Below are positions 32,144 through 43,870 of a stretch of DNA of 64,000 bases, in pieces. Every line of letters starts with the position of its first letter. Position 1 is the stretch's first letter. The notes beneath the pieces are model-generated. The model ran no database searches, was not told the origin of the DNA, and worked only from the letters and a program-made list of their open reading frames with translations. The position numbers and the translations under genes were made by a program. The DNA comes from Syngnathus acus (taxonomy: Eukaryota > Chordata > Actinopteri > Syngnathiformes > Syngnathidae): NCBI RefSeq assembly GCF_901709675.1, contig NC_051099.1:9674501-9738500 (forward strand). Direction: 5' to 3'.

Positions 32144-33201
32144 TCAATATCTTGTGTGGCTCCCACGAGCTTGTATGCATGCTTGACAACGTTGCGGCAT
32201 GCTCCTAATGAGACGACGGATGGTGTCTTGTGAGATGTCCTCCCAGATCTGTCTAAGGGCATCAGTGAGCTCCTGTAAAGTCTGAGGAGCAACCTGGCGG
32301 CGTATGATGGACGGAAACATTATGTCCCAGAGGTGTTCTATCGGGTTTAGATCAGGTGATCGTGAGGGCCATTCAATTGTGTCAATTCCTTCATCCTCCA
32401 GATACTGTCTGCATACTCTTGCCACAATAGGCCGGGCATTGTTGTGGATCAGGAGAAACCCAGGACCTACTACACCAGTCTGACCATGGGTGCAAGGATT
32501 TCATGCCGATACCTAATGGCAGTCAGACTGCCGTTCTCTCGCCTGTAGAGGTCTGTTCGTCCCTCCATGGAAATGCCTCCCCAGACCATCACTGACCCAC
32601 CACCAAACCGGTCATGCTGAATGATGTTGCAGGCAGCATAGCGCTCTCCTTGGCTTCTCCAGACCCATTCACGTCTATCACAGGTGCTCAGGGTAAACCT
32701 GCTCTCATCTGTGAAAAGCACAGGGCGCCAGTGGCGGACTTGCCAATTCTGGTGTTCTATGGCAAATGCCAATCGAGCTCCACGGTGCTGAGCAATGAGC
32801 AGAGGAAACACTACAGGACGTCGTGCCCTGAGGCCACCCTCGTGAAGTCTGTTTCTGACTGTTTGGACAGAGACATTCACACCAGTAGCTTGCTGGAGGT
32901 CATTCTGTAGGGCTCGGGCAGTCCTTAACCCGTTCCTCCTTGCACAAAGCAGCAGATATCGGTCCTGCTGATGGAATGAGGACCGTCTACGGTCCTGTCC
33001 AGCTCTCCTAGAGTAACTGCCTGTCTCCTGGAATCTCCTCCATGCTCTGGAGATTGTACTGGGAGACACATCAAATCTTCTTGCAACAGCACGCATGGAT
33101 GTGCCATCCTGGAGGAGTTGGACAATCTGCACAACTTCAGGAGGGTTAAGAAATCGCCTCATGCTCCCAGTCGTGATAATGACTCTAGCTAAAGCCAACA
33201 C
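32144..33201 (-). pseudogene. Tc1-like transposase, broken, catalytic Asp lost
   Basis: The main frame (32470-33201, 243 codons) has a DNA-binding region ([18 protein letters not shown]), a second helix-turn-helix ([14 protein letters not shown]) and FTDESRF with the first catalytic Asp. [11 protein letters not shown] follows. A frame break lies between 32425 and 32470. In the C-terminal frame the second catalytic site reads HNNARP where the family has an Asp in place of the second Asn. SPDLNPIEHLWD holds the final acidic residue. Both the break and the substitution would prevent activity. Confidence 0.9.
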
Positions 33202-33402
33202 TTGTGGAAAAACAGTTAAAAAAGATCAAGAGGGAGGAACTTGAAATGGCCTCCACCTGCAAAATCAGTCCTGTTTTGGGGACCATCTCGTTGTTGCCCC
33301 TCTAGTGCACCTGTTGTTAATTCCATCAACACCAATGCAGCTGAAACTGATTAACAACCCCTTCTGTCACGTACCTGACCAAAACCTTATCAGAAAAGTC
33401 TA

Positions 33403-33888
33403 CCGTTTTTTTCCATGTATAATGCGCCCCCATGTATAATACGCACCCTACAAATGGCATGTTGATGCTGGAAAAAAGCCTGTACCCATGTATAATACGC
33501 ACCCAAATTTTGACTCCTACTTAAGTCCGTAAACGTAAAATTATTTCAGAAAAAAGATCATCTTTGGGAACAACCGGATGTTATTCTGCCGGTCAGTATC
33601 ACTGCGCATGCGCTAGCAAACTCAATAGCGAAGAAATGTTTCGGATTTGTGTAGGGTACATTGTGACAGCAAACGAGCAGGTGATCGAGCAAGGGTCTGA
33701 TACGAGAGCATTGTGTTCGTATGGAGCGTGTTTGAAGTGAACAGCAGAGAAGAAAGCGCATCTGTAATAGCGGCCTCCGTATGATATCCGGATAAAAAAA
33801 AAAAAAAATTGTACCCATGTATAATGCGCACCCCAGATTTTAGGACAATAAATTAGTTAAATTTTGCGCATTATACATGGAAAAACGG
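33403..33888. mobile_element. CCGTTTTTTTCC MITE, short copy
   Basis: This is 486 bp with the same ends as 3490-4454, flanked by TA at 33401-33402 and 33889-33890. It is an internally deleted version that lacks the SINE and the middle section. It is inserted in the right arm of the Tc1 element. Confidence 0.85.
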
Positions 33889-33949
33889 TAATTTAATTCA
33901 TGCCATACCCTGATAAAAAACTGTTCCTTTAATTCTTTTGAGCAGTGTA

Positions 33950-34269
33950 TATGACATGCAGACACAAATGAATCCCATACATTGGATATTGTCAATTTCG
34001 GTGTGCTTATAGAGATGTTCTTAAACGCAAAAGACATTGTACACATTTAAAGTTCTGACAGCTGCCTTGTCCGGGCTCCTCTCATTGGGCTCCACCATTT
34101 AAATGAGGCATAGAAATAGCCTTGACATGTTTTGCCAAATGTGGAAAATGAAATGGCTTTTCACACCACATGCAGTAAAGGAGAATCAGTGAGATCCTGG
34201 TTGGTTCAATACCTTGCTGAAGGCACCTTCATGGTACTGAGGACACATTGCGGCATTTCGCATGTGTCC
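33950..34269. other. No feature recognised
   Basis: Short interval between Tc1 and LINE without an identifiable element. Confidence 0.5.
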
Positions 34270-36568
34270 GTTCGTTATCTTCCGGGTTAGAGCAACACTG
34301 GGGTCTGAATTGTTGACTGCCGCTTCTGTCCCGGACCGTGTCCGCTACATGTTTGTCCGCTATTTGTTTTGCGTTTCCCGTTTTAAGTGTGCCCGTCTTT
34401 TCTTTTATTTTCTTATTTTTGTCTCCCGTCCACCGCGCATCTCCGGAGCTCTGCTCGCACCATTCTGTTCCCGCTCCCTCGGACTCCAAGCTACATTAGC
34501 CAGCTAGCCAAACCACCACCGGACCCTACTGCCTCCCGGCTCTGAGCCTGTGGCTGCTTGCTCTGGACTCGGCAACAGCTTTGACCCCGCTCTCTGACCA
34601 CCCGGCCGGTGTCCTCGGGGGGTGCCCCCGCTCGCTGCGAGCTCGCCTGCCGTGGCTCGGCTGTGTGCCGCCATGGCATACTGGGGCTTGCCGTTTGTGC
34701 AGGTACAGTCGGGATCGACCAACACCACCACCCACTGCACCAACATCAGAACCTGGTCCACTGCTGCTTCTACGCATTTCACTGCCCACCAACCTTTAGC
34801 TAACCAGCTACTAGCCACTGCTAGCATTTTATCTGGATTATTCTCTGCTGCTGTCACGTCTCATCTCTTCCATGGACTATCACTTCTGCTACTCCGGGCT
34901 CCAAAAAGATGTCTGCAGGGTCGAGAGCATTTTCTATTCGGGCTACCAATGGATATTGCTGTACTGGATTTCTTTGCTCTCAACCAAGCCACTCTGTCCA
35001 ACTACAGCTACATCGCCAAACCCCGCCTCTCTGGGCAAGGGCCGTGATCACCCCCATCCTCAAAAAGCCCACCCTGGACCCACTTAACCTCTCCAACTAC
35101 CGTCCCATTTCCAACCTTTCATTCCTTTCCAAAACCCTCGAACGCATTGTCTCCGCCCAACTCCACACCCATCTCCAGTCCAACAACCTCTACGAACCCT
35201 TCTAGTCCGGATTCCGCCCACTTCACAGCACCGAAACCGCTCTTGTTAAAGTCACCAATGATCTCCTCATTTCTGCAAACTCCGGTGCCCTCAACATCCT
35301 GTTACTACTCGACCTTAGCGCAGCCTTTGACACTGTGAACCACTCCATCCTTCTTCAAAGGCTGCGCCAACTAGGTGTTGAGGGCACTGCACTCGACTGG
35401 CTCACCTCTTATCTCACCAACAGGAACCAGTTCGTCTCTCTCTCTGGCCACACATCCATCCTCTCCTCAGTCAAACATGGTCCCCCAAGGCTCAGTTCTT
35501 GCCCCCCTCCTTCCTATTCATCTGCTACCTCTTCCCCCTTGGTTATGTCATCCACAAACTCAATCTGGACTTCCACTGTTACGCTGATGACACCCAGATC
35601 GACATACGCAACGCAGCCACCGGAAACCCTCCCCTCACCCACCTTGAAACCTGCATCTCTACAATAAAAACATGTCTGACCCACGACTTCCTCAAACTCA
35701 AAAGTGACTAAACAGAGCTCTTCCTCATAGGCACTAAATCCTCCCTCAATAAAACTGGACCCATCTCACTCACCATTGACTCCTTAACCATCACTTCCTC
35801 CCCTCTGGCACGCAACCTTTATCTTATCGTTATCTTCGACCCTACACTGTCCTTCCACCCTCATGTTAGTTCAGTTGTCAAGACCTCCTACTTCCACCTC
35901 CGCCGCATCGCCAAAATCCGACACTGCCTCTCTCTCCCTGCCGCTGAATCCCTCATCCATGCCTTCATCTCATCCCGGCTTGACTACTGCAACTCCCCTC
36001 TCAACGGCATCACTGCTCACTCACTCAATAGACTTCAACTAGTCCTCAACTCTGCTGCCTGCCTCCTTACCCACACCCGGTCCTGCGAACACATCACTCC
36101 CATTCTCCACTCTCTTCACTGGCTCCCCATCAAGCAGCGTATCATCTTCAAGATACTCCTCCTCACCTTCAAAGCCCTTCATCACCTGGCTCCCCCTTAC
36201 CTATCTGACTTCCTTATCCCCTACCACCCCACCCGTCCCCTCCAATCCTCCACGACTTCACGTCTGACAGTCCCAAAATCCAAACTCAAATCCTTCGGTG
36301 ACAGAGCCTTCTCCTGCACAGCACCCCGACTCTGGTACTCTCTCCCTCAATCTGTATGCGACTCACTCCCCATATTTAAGTCCCGTCTAAAAATGTACCG
36401 CTTGTCTCAAGCCTACGAACTCCCCTACCCATAACTGGTGTCCTCTTTCTAATTTTATCCTATTGTCTCCCCCCCCCCCATGTACGTCCTCGCCTTGTTT
36501 CCCTGTAAGCGTCTTTGAAAAGTGCTATACAAATTTAATGAATTATTATTATTATTATTATTCAAGCA
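34270..36568 (+). mobile_element. L2-like LINE, internally deleted
   Basis: A GC-richer 5' segment (34270-35035) resembling a LINE 5' UTR is joined directly to RT sequence at about 35040, with the endonuclease region missing. The 3' end reads AAAGTGCTATACAAATTTAA followed by a TTA repeat (36543-36561), an L2/CR1-type tail. The exact left end is uncertain. Confidence 0.75.
35040..36432 (+). pseudogene. L2-like reverse transcriptase, multiply broken
   Basis: RT blocks are recognisable across several frames: ITPILKKPTLDPLNLSNYRP, a stop in place of a codon before SGFRPLHSTETAL, LLLDLSAAFDTVNH (first Asp), a frameshift at the GPPRLSS (PQGS) block, YADDTQI (catalytic), then a stop at about 35710. 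C-terminal segments follow: SSRLDYCNSPLNG, ITPILHSLHWLPIKQRI and FGDRAFSCTAPRLW. It cannot make a working enzyme. Confidence 0.88.
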
Positions 36569-37156
36569 ATCACTGCTGCTTCCACATACGTAGTAAGGGT
36601 CCATTGCTTTGTATCATTGTGGGGTTTCTTTATCTTGTCTCCCTATAAGATCTCGAACTTGTATTTCGAAGTCCCCAAGCGTCATCCAAAACAATGCTGA
36701 AAATGTAAAAGTTGATGAGATGTGTCATTTCTTTTTTTCTACTGAAACTGGCTGTTGGACGTATTCTAGCAACAAGAATAAAGTTCCCTGAAGTCCCAGA
36801 GGAGTGTTAGAAAGGTCAAATATCGGCAGTGAGTAAAAAGCAAAGGGGAGGTGAACGACCTTGCCAGAGCCACAGAGCTGTCAGATACAAATCTTGAAAG
36901 TGTCTTAATTAAATAAAGCATGGTCGACTGAGATATGTAGGAATCAACGAGAGGTTCACTAAACAAAAAATGGAGCTTCGTGTCCAATACATTCGAGGAA
37001 CTAGCTTCTTTTTATTTTTTACTAAATAAGTCAGACAACAGACTCAAAATCTTATCCTTGCAACTGTACATCAATATCTAAACTATACTTTATTTTATCT
37101 CACATGAGAAAACACTTGGTTGCAGATGCTGGCAGATAACAAAAAGTAATAGCTAT
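36569..37156. other. No feature recognised
   Basis: AT-rich spacer with no repeat family or coding signal. Confidence 0.5.
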
Positions 37157-37158
37157 TA

Positions 37159-38196
37159 CAGTATTTTTCGCACCAAAAGGCACACTGGATTGTAAGGCGC
37201 ACCCTCATTGAATTTTTTATTTTAGAAATTATTTCATACATAGGGCACACCGAATTAAAAGGCGCATAAAATAGAAGCTATACTGCAACAAACTGAGGTT
37301 GACTAGGGTTGCGGTATGCATCCACTAGCCAATAACCAATGAGCCCTCTGTAAACAATCGCATTTCTCAAACTATCTCATAAAATGATCGGAACTGACTA
37401 AAGTTCGATCTAACACATTGGTACTGCTTACTTATGTTTCCCTTCCATATCGATCCGTACATTTACCCGAAACATTAACGGAGCAGCCTATTTTGAAATG
37501 AAATAGCCTCGTGCGTGTAGCAGCTATCATTATAGCATTTGCCACCCGCAAACTCCCATGAGCCTCAGCTCGTAGGCTCCCATGAGCCTGAGCAAAGTGT
37601 CGTGGCAGCCCCCTGTAAACAATCGCGTTTCTCAAACTATCTCCTATTAAATGATCGGAACTGACTAAAGTTCGATCTAACACATTGGTACTGCTACTTA
37701 TGTTTCCCTTCCATATCGATCCGTAAATTTACTCGAAACATTAACGGAGCAGCCTATTTTGAAATCGTGCGCGTGTCGTGGCAGCCCCCTGTAAACAATC
37801 ACGTTTCTCAAACTCTCTCCCATAAAAGTGATCGGAACCGACTAAAGATTGAATTAACACATTGGTGCTGCTTATTTATGATTCCGTTGGACATTGATAC
37901 TCGAAAACATTAACGGAACAGCCTATTTTGAAATGAAATAGCCTTGCGGGTACAACAGCTATTCAGTGACGCCCCCTGACCATGGTTGCCGTAATGCTGG
38001 GAAGCGATGCGACCTTGAAATTTACTAGTCGTGCTAAAACGTACTGAAACATTTTGGCAGAGCGCTGTGTACAACCAGTATGGATCAACATTCATCAATT
38101 GATCCATATATAAGGCGCTCTGCATTATAAGGCGCACTGTGGTTTTATGAGTAAATTTTAAGTTTTTAAGTGCGCCTAATAGTGCGGAAAAAACGG
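37159..38196. mobile_element. CAGTATTTTTCGC / CCGTTTTTTCCGC MITE with internal repeats
   Basis: Ends CAGTATTTTTCGCACC and the complement of CCGTTTTTTCCGCACT lie between TA dinucleotides. Subterminal TATAAGGCGCACC-type repeats are present. The interior has about three copies of a block (CTGTAAACAATCGCGTTTCT, then TCCATATCGATCCGTA) at 37346, 37613 and 37787. The same block occurs in the element at 63447. Confidence 0.8.
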
Positions 38197-38521
38197 TACA
38201 TGGTTTGCTCATACAAGGTGTCAATAGCAAAAACGAGAACATGGGTAGCTGGTAAAAGGGACCAACTTGGGGCACCAACGTGAAACACCACTTTCTAATC
38301 AATGTTTAAGAGAAGGCACTTTCTTCAGCATAAACAAGGCTGCATTAAAACGTCTGATAACAGCACCCCTCACTGAGTCCCACATAGAAACTATGTCTTT
38401 GCTTTCCTCTATCTCTTGTTTTTGGTGTCGATGAAAGCGGCTGTTGTGTGGTTGTATTCACTGTAGATTGGTTGGTTTGTTGTTGGCTTTTATTCCATGA
38501 TTATATCGGGAAATATTTTTG
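38197..38521. other. No feature recognised
   Basis: Spacer between MITE and Rex3; no coding or repeat signal. Confidence 0.5.
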
Positions 38522-41150
38522 GCCAGCATAGAGAAGTCCATGACAGAGCCCGAAAAGGAAACGTGGGTCCCCCTTCCCATGGACTCACCACCTGTGGGAG
38601 GGGCCAAAGGGGTCGGGTGCAAAGAGAGCTGGGCGGAGGCCGAAGGCGGGGACCTTAGCGGTCCGATCCCGGGCTGCAGAAGCTGGCTCTTGGGACATGG
38701 AAGTTCACCTCTCTGGCTGGAAAGGAGCCTGAGCTGGTGTGCGAGGCAAAAAAGTTCCGACTAGACAGTTAGTCGGACTTGCCTCCACACACAGTTTGGG
38801 TTCTGGTACAAGCCCTCTCAAGAGGGGCTGGACTCTTCCACTCTGGAGTTGCGCACGATGAGAGGCGTCGAGCAGGTGTGGGTATACATACTTATTGCCC
38901 CCCGGCTGGGCACCTGCACATTTGGGTTCACCCCGGTGAACGAGAGGGTAGACTCTCTCCGCCTTCGGGTGGGGGGATGGGTCCTGACTGTTATTTGTGT
39001 CTATGCTCCAAATGGCAGCTCAGAGTACCCACCCTTTTTGGAGTCCTTGGAAGAAGGAAGCTGGAGAGCGCTCTTTCTGGGGACTCATCGTTCTACTGGA
39101 TGACTTCAATGCTCATGTGGGCAATGACAGTGAGACCTGGAAGGGCGTGATTGGGAGGAACGCCCCCCCGATCTGAACCCGAGCGGTGTTCTATTATCGA
39201 ACTTCTGTGCTTGACACGGATTGTCAATAATGAACACGATGTTCATAAATAAGGGTGTCCATGTGTGCACTTGGCACCAGGACACCCTCGGCCGCAGTTC
39301 GATGATCGACTTTGTAGTCGTGTCGTCGGATTTGCGGCCACATGTTTTGGACACTCTGGTGAAAGAGGGGCGGAGGTGTCAACTGATCACCATCTGGTGG
39401 TGGGTTGGCTCCGATGGTGGGGGAAGATGCCGGTCCGACCTGGCAGGACCCAAACGCTCTGTGAGGGTCTGCTGGGAACGTCTGTCAGAATCCCCTGTCA
39501 GGAAGAGCTTCAACTCCCACCTCCGGCAGAGCTTTTCCCACGTCCCGGGGGAGGCGGGGGACATTGAGTCCGAGTGGACTGGGGAGAATACTTCGAAAAC
39601 CTCCTCAATTCCACCAACACACCTTCCATTGTGAAAGCAGGGCCTGGAGACTTTGAGGTGGACTCTCTAATTTCTGGGGTCGAAGTCACTGAGGTAGTTA
39701 AAAAACTCCTCGGGGGCAAGGCCCCAGGGGTGGATGAGATCCGCCCGGAATTTTTAAAGACTCTAGATGTTGTGGGGCTGTCCTGGGTGACACACCTCTA
39801 CAGCATTGCGTGGACATCGGGGATGGTGCCTCTGGATTGGCAGACTGGGGTGGTGGTTTTCCTCTTTAAGAAGGGGGACCGGAGGGTGTGTTCCAACTAC
39901 AGAGGAATCACATTCCTCGGCCTCCCTGGTAAGGTCTATTCAGGGGTGCTGGAGAGGAGAGTCCGTCAGAAGGTCGAATGTCGGATTCAGGAGAAGCAGT
40001 GTGGTTTTCATCTTGGACATGGAACAGTGGACTAGCTCTATACCCTCGGCAGGATCCTCGAGAGTGCATTGGAGTTCGCTCAACCAGTCCACATGTGTTT
40101 TGTGGACTTGGAGAAGGCGTTCGATCGTGTCCCTCGGAAAGTTCTGTGGAGGATGCTTCGGGAGTATGGGGTGCCGAACCAACTGATAAGGGCGGTTCGG
40201 TCCCTGTATCATCGATGCCAGAGTTTGGTCCGCATTTCCGGCAGTAAGTCGGATTCGTTCCCAGTGAGGGTTGGACTCCGCTAAGGCTGCCCTTTGTCAC
40301 CGATTCTGTTCATAACTTTTATGGACAGAATTTCTAGGCGCAGCCGAGGTGTTGAGGGTGTCCGCTTTGGGGACCTCAGCATTGCATCTCTGCTTTTTGC
40401 AGACGACGTGGTGCAGTTGGCTTCTTCAAGCCGTGATCTCCAGCTCTCACTGGAGCGGTTCACAGCTGAGTGTGAAGCGGTCGGGATGTCGATCAGCACC
40501 TCCAAATCTGAGTCCATGGTCCTCAGTCGGAAAAGTGTGAAATGCCCTCTCTGGATCGGGGATGAGATCCTGCCCCAAGTGGAGGAGTTCAAGTATTTTG
40601 GGATCTTGTTCACGAGCGCGGGCAGGATGGTGCGTGAAATCGACAGATGGATCGGTGCAGCGTCGGCTGTAATGCGGACTCTACCGGTCCGTCGTGGTGA
40701 AGAGAGAGCTGAGCCAAAAGGCAAAGCTCTCAATTTACCGGCCGATCTACGCTCCTCCCCTCACCGAGCTATGGGTCGTGACCGGAAGAACGAGATCCCG
40801 GATAAAAGCGGCCAAAATGAGTTTCCTCCGCAGGGTTTCCGGGCTCTCCCTTAGAGATAGGGTGAGAAGCTCGGTCATCCGTGAGAGACTCGGAGTAGAG
40901 CCGCTGCTCCTCCACGTTGAGAGGAGCCGAGTGGCTCGGGCATCTCACCAGGATGCCTCCTGGACGCCTCCCTGGGGAGGTGTTCCGGGCATGTCCCACC
41001 GGCAGGAGACTATGTCTCTCAGCTAGCCTGGGAAAACCTTGTGATCCCCCGGGATGAGCTGGACGAAGTGGCTGGGGAGAGGGAAGTCTGGGAGTCCCTC
41101 CTAAAGCTGCTGCCCCCACGAACCGACCCCGGATAAGTGGAAGAAGATGG
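38522..41150 (+). mobile_element. Rex3 (RTE clade) LINE, near full length
   Basis: This 2.6-kb element includes endonuclease and RT regions and a 3' end passing into GATG-type repeats. Two segments match the published Rex3 PCR primers: TGGCAGACTGGGGTGGTGGT at 39838-39857 and GGCTGCCCTTTGTCACCG at 40285-40302. Three further fragments lie at 11700, 42170 and 58322. Confidence 0.95.
38849..40853 (+). pseudogene. Rex3 endonuclease-reverse transcriptase, degraded
   Basis: The endonuclease is shredded by frameshifts (a VWVYILIAPRLG and [10 protein letters not shown] piece at 38880-39010, then VSTDHHLVV near 39378). RT is better kept in one frame from 39574: GKAPGVDEIRPEFLK, GVVVFLFKKGDRRVCSNYRG, a stop at 40033, then CFVDLEKAFDRVPR (first Asp), a stop at about 40282 in place of a codon before GCPLSP, and LLFADDVVQLA (catalytic FADD). 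C-terminal EEFKYFGILFTS and AELSQKAKLSIYRPI segments follow. Two stops and several shifts make it inactive. Confidence 0.92.
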
Positions 41151-41797
41151 ATGGCTGGATAAAGAAGTGTTTCAGTGTGTTGACAGAGTCTGCGTTTGCA
41201 CAGTGTTTTGACAATGAGAGCACATCCCTCAACAAGTGGTTACTATTGTCTCAGATGATGGATGCTACGTGTATAACAGAAGGTTTGAATGATGGGTGCA
41301 TGGAAGAACGGATGGTAGTAATATTTTGTGACATTTCGTTGTAAACTAATAGAATGCAACGACCTAAGTTCGAACCGGCAGCATTTTGAAGCACATGCAT
41401 TTTGGTGCCATAGAAAGACCAAATGTAGCAATCCTACCACCAAGCAAAATTTCATCACAAACGACTTATTGCGCTGTACTCCTATATGTGTTGAAGTAAG
41501 TGCATTTGTTACACATGCTGTAGTCATTAAGCTAGCAAATTTGTGGTAAGGTGATTGTCTCCTCCAGGTATCCGTAGCACAAAGATGGTGGCGAGACATC
41601 CTTTATGGGAGGCGTGACCCCCATGTAATAAAATAGCAATTACTAGACCGATACATACTTACAAAAAATATACATTGCTCTATCACTCTATGATGTAATA
41701 ATAGTGACCTTTTAAAATTAATGAACACTGACAAATCAAAGCATTCTACACACTTTGCCTTTAACGTGTTTTAAGTTTCCAGAGGGTCAATACACAC
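41151..41797. other. No feature recognised
   Basis: AT-rich sequence with no repeat terminus or domain-like ORF; possibly intronic. Confidence 0.45.
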
Positions 41798-41960
41798 CGT
41801 GCCTCTAACTTGAGTTTTTTTGGGTTCTGGTGACATCTCTTGCGGGATGAATTTAATTGGCCCTTTAATCTGCCTCCTGGACCTCTTGGTACCGTCAGGT
41901 AGCGTCTCCATAGCAATATCAGCTTCATCGCTGCTCGCCTGGTCACACTCTGAGCATTGC
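41798..41960 (-). CDS. Candidate host-gene internal exon
   Basis: On the minus strand a pyrimidine-rich CTTGTTCTCAG precedes an open segment of about 163 bases that can end at ACG before GTGTGT or earlier at CAA before GTTAGA (41810). The translation is non-repetitive and hydrophilic: an acidic SSDEAD stretch, a basic KRSRRQIKG stretch and IKFIPQEMSPEPKK. It looks like a linker of a nuclear or chromatin protein. It matches no transposable element recognised here. I cannot name the gene. It could be a chance ORF, but composition and splice context make an exon plausible. Confidence 0.4.
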
Positions 41961-42169
41961 CTGAGAACAAGTTCATTACACAGAATAGAATTGATTAGAA
42001 TACCAGAAGGCAATACTTTTTCTTCTTTTTTTGAAGGAAACAATGTAAAGATTGTTTCAGTCAAACAGTTAGACAGGATAATGCTTTATAGACCCATTCT
42101 CCATTCTACATCCGCAAAAGCGCACTTTTGGCTCAAAATGAGGCACAGACAAGTGGCTATAAAATCGAT

Positions 42170-42222
42170 CGATGGTCACGAGCTATGGGTCGTGACCGAA
42201 ACAACAAGATCCCGGATAAAAC
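42170..42222 (+). mobile_element. Rex3 fragment
   Basis: CACGAGCTATGGGTCGTGAC and GATCCCGGATAAAA match Rex3 at 40767-40806 and 11990-12033. Only about 50 bp remain. Confidence 0.7.
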
Positions 42223-42345
42223 CAACCGATCGATCGATCTGTGTGTCTTTTATATACCCGCTCTGTGGTATGAATACTGCTGGGGCCTGAATTTCCCCAC
42301 CCCCGGATCAATAAAGTTTCAATCAATCAATCAATCAATCGATAT
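42223..42345 (+). repeat. LINE-type 3' tail with (CAAT)n
   Basis: GAATTTCCCCACCCCCGGAT followed by CAATAAAGTTTC and CAAT repeats (42322-42340) is the common 3' end of fish L2/Rex-type LINEs. The body is missing. Confidence 0.6.
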
Positions 42346-42364
42346 ATAGTTTATATATAGTGAT

Positions 42365-42803
42365 ATAGGCCTGTGGAATAATTTGAACTGCAACTGACTA
42401 CGAGTCTGACGTCAGCGCCGCATACACTGGTGACTGGTGTCAGAAGCGGCGTTGTTTACACAAGACGAAGATTTCGATGAATTTAATTATTTGGAGTGAC
42501 ACGGTGACACATGGTTTGATAAACGTGTTATTTATTTTATGGTTATTTGAATAACTGTTAATGTTACGTGAGGCATGTTCTCAGCTCCTTGTTTGTGTTT
42601 ATGTAACGTTAGCATACCATATCGTTTAGCCTGTTGTTGCCTGTTCATGTCTGTTCTTGGTGTTGGATTTCGTCAAATAAAGTTTTCCCAAAAATGCGAC
42701 TTGTACTCCCGTCCAACTTATATAGTTTCTTTTTCTTCTTTATTATGCATTTTATGGCTGGTACGACTTGTACTCCGGAGCGACTTATAGTCCAGAAAAT
42801 ACG
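42365..42803 (-). mobile_element. CCGTATTTTC MITE (GCGACTTATA type), partial
   Basis: This is reverse orientation relative to 52674 and 60124. It shares GGCCTGTGGAATA..TTGAA, the GTTGCCTGTTCATGTCTG segment and GACTTATAGTCCAGAAAATA near the end CGG at 42803. The other end is missing. Confidence 0.75.
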
Positions 42804-42935
42804 GTGACTTCTATTAGGTATGTGACAAAGAATCCAGTTCCACTATTACTCTTGATGCAATTTTTATATGACTACATCACACAGGTCTGTTTCCTCTCAG
42901 AAAAATGCGTTTTGGTTTATTAGCAATGTCTTTTC

Positions 42936-43369
42936 TGTCACTACTCGTCCCCGGTCGTTTTATTATATGTATATGTTGCCACAGTTTCAGTTTGCGTCGC
43001 TGTGTACTCGCCCCTCCCATCCTGTTTGTTCACAATCTTTGTAATCACCGTCACCTGCATCTCGTTACCTGTCTTGTATTTAAGTCCTGTCTGCCCCTCA
43101 CTCCCCTGTCGGATTATTATCGTCTCTCGTGTGTAGTCTCGTCTGTCGTCTTGTTTCTCCTCGTCTTGTCTCGTCTTTCTGTTTGGTTAGTTTCTCTGCA
43201 ATTTGGTCTGTCCGTCTGTCGGTTATCCCTGTCACTCTGCCGCCGATAAGTTGTTAGTTTGCCATTTCTGTTGGTTTGTTCCCCTCATCCTCCCTTCCAA
43301 CTACCTTTTCCCTCAATAAACCCTAGTCCAAGATGCATTTGGTCGCCCAGCTCCACTCATTCCGTGGCA
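42936..43369 (+). repeat. Solo LTR, 5-bp TSD, same family as 5591
   Basis: This 434-bp LTR starts TGTCACTACTCGTCCCC and ends CCGTGGCA, flanked by TTTTC at 42931-42935 and 43370-43374. It shares AATAAACCCTAGTCCAAGA and GGTCGCCCAGCTCCACT with the LTR at 5591-5973. An intact duplication with no internal sequence marks it as a solo LTR. Confidence 0.88.
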
Positions 43370-43870
43370 TTTTCTGCCTCTATTTTTGGATTACAGTGGA
43401 GTCCCCTTCTGTCAGGTAGTTTTGAATTTGGTGATTTTCATGCAGCATTTCTATGTTTACCACAGGCACCCAAAATCGACCTTGCTTTTAAATATCAACC
43501 CACAGTGGGGCAAAAAAGTATTTAGACAGCCACCAATTGTGCAAGTTCTCCCACTTACAAGATGAGATATGGCTGTAATTTTCATCATAGGTACACTTCA
43601 ACTATGAGAGACAAAATGAAAAAAAAAATCCAGAAAATCACATTGTCGGATTTTTAAAGAATTTATTTGCAAATTACGGTGGAAAATAAGTATTTGGTCA
43701 ATAATGGCCTCGAACTGGGGCTCCACACCAGATCTCAGCCTGTGGGGTCAAAATGATCACAAGATCGGTGAACAAAAATCCCAGAACCACACGGGAGAAG
43801 TAGTCAATGACCTGCAGAGAGCTGGGACCAAAGTAACAAAGACTACCATACACTACGTAACACACTACAT

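Larger units (their letters stand above)
31886..33947 (-). mobile_element. Tc1-like transposon, minus strand, interrupted
   Basis: The right terminus at 33947 (complement reads CACTGCTCAAAAGAATTAAA) is followed by TA. The left terminus near 31886 is degraded (TTCTAAAAAAATTGAAGGAA). The transposase lies on the minus strand and a TA-flanked MITE (33403-33888) splits the right arm. It is a different Tc1 subfamily from 23785. Confidence 0.85.

Noticed and set aside
34491-34857. Overlapping ORFs of 60-117 residues on both strands
   Set aside because: GC-rich LINE leader sequence lacks stops on both strands; no domain or conserved motif.
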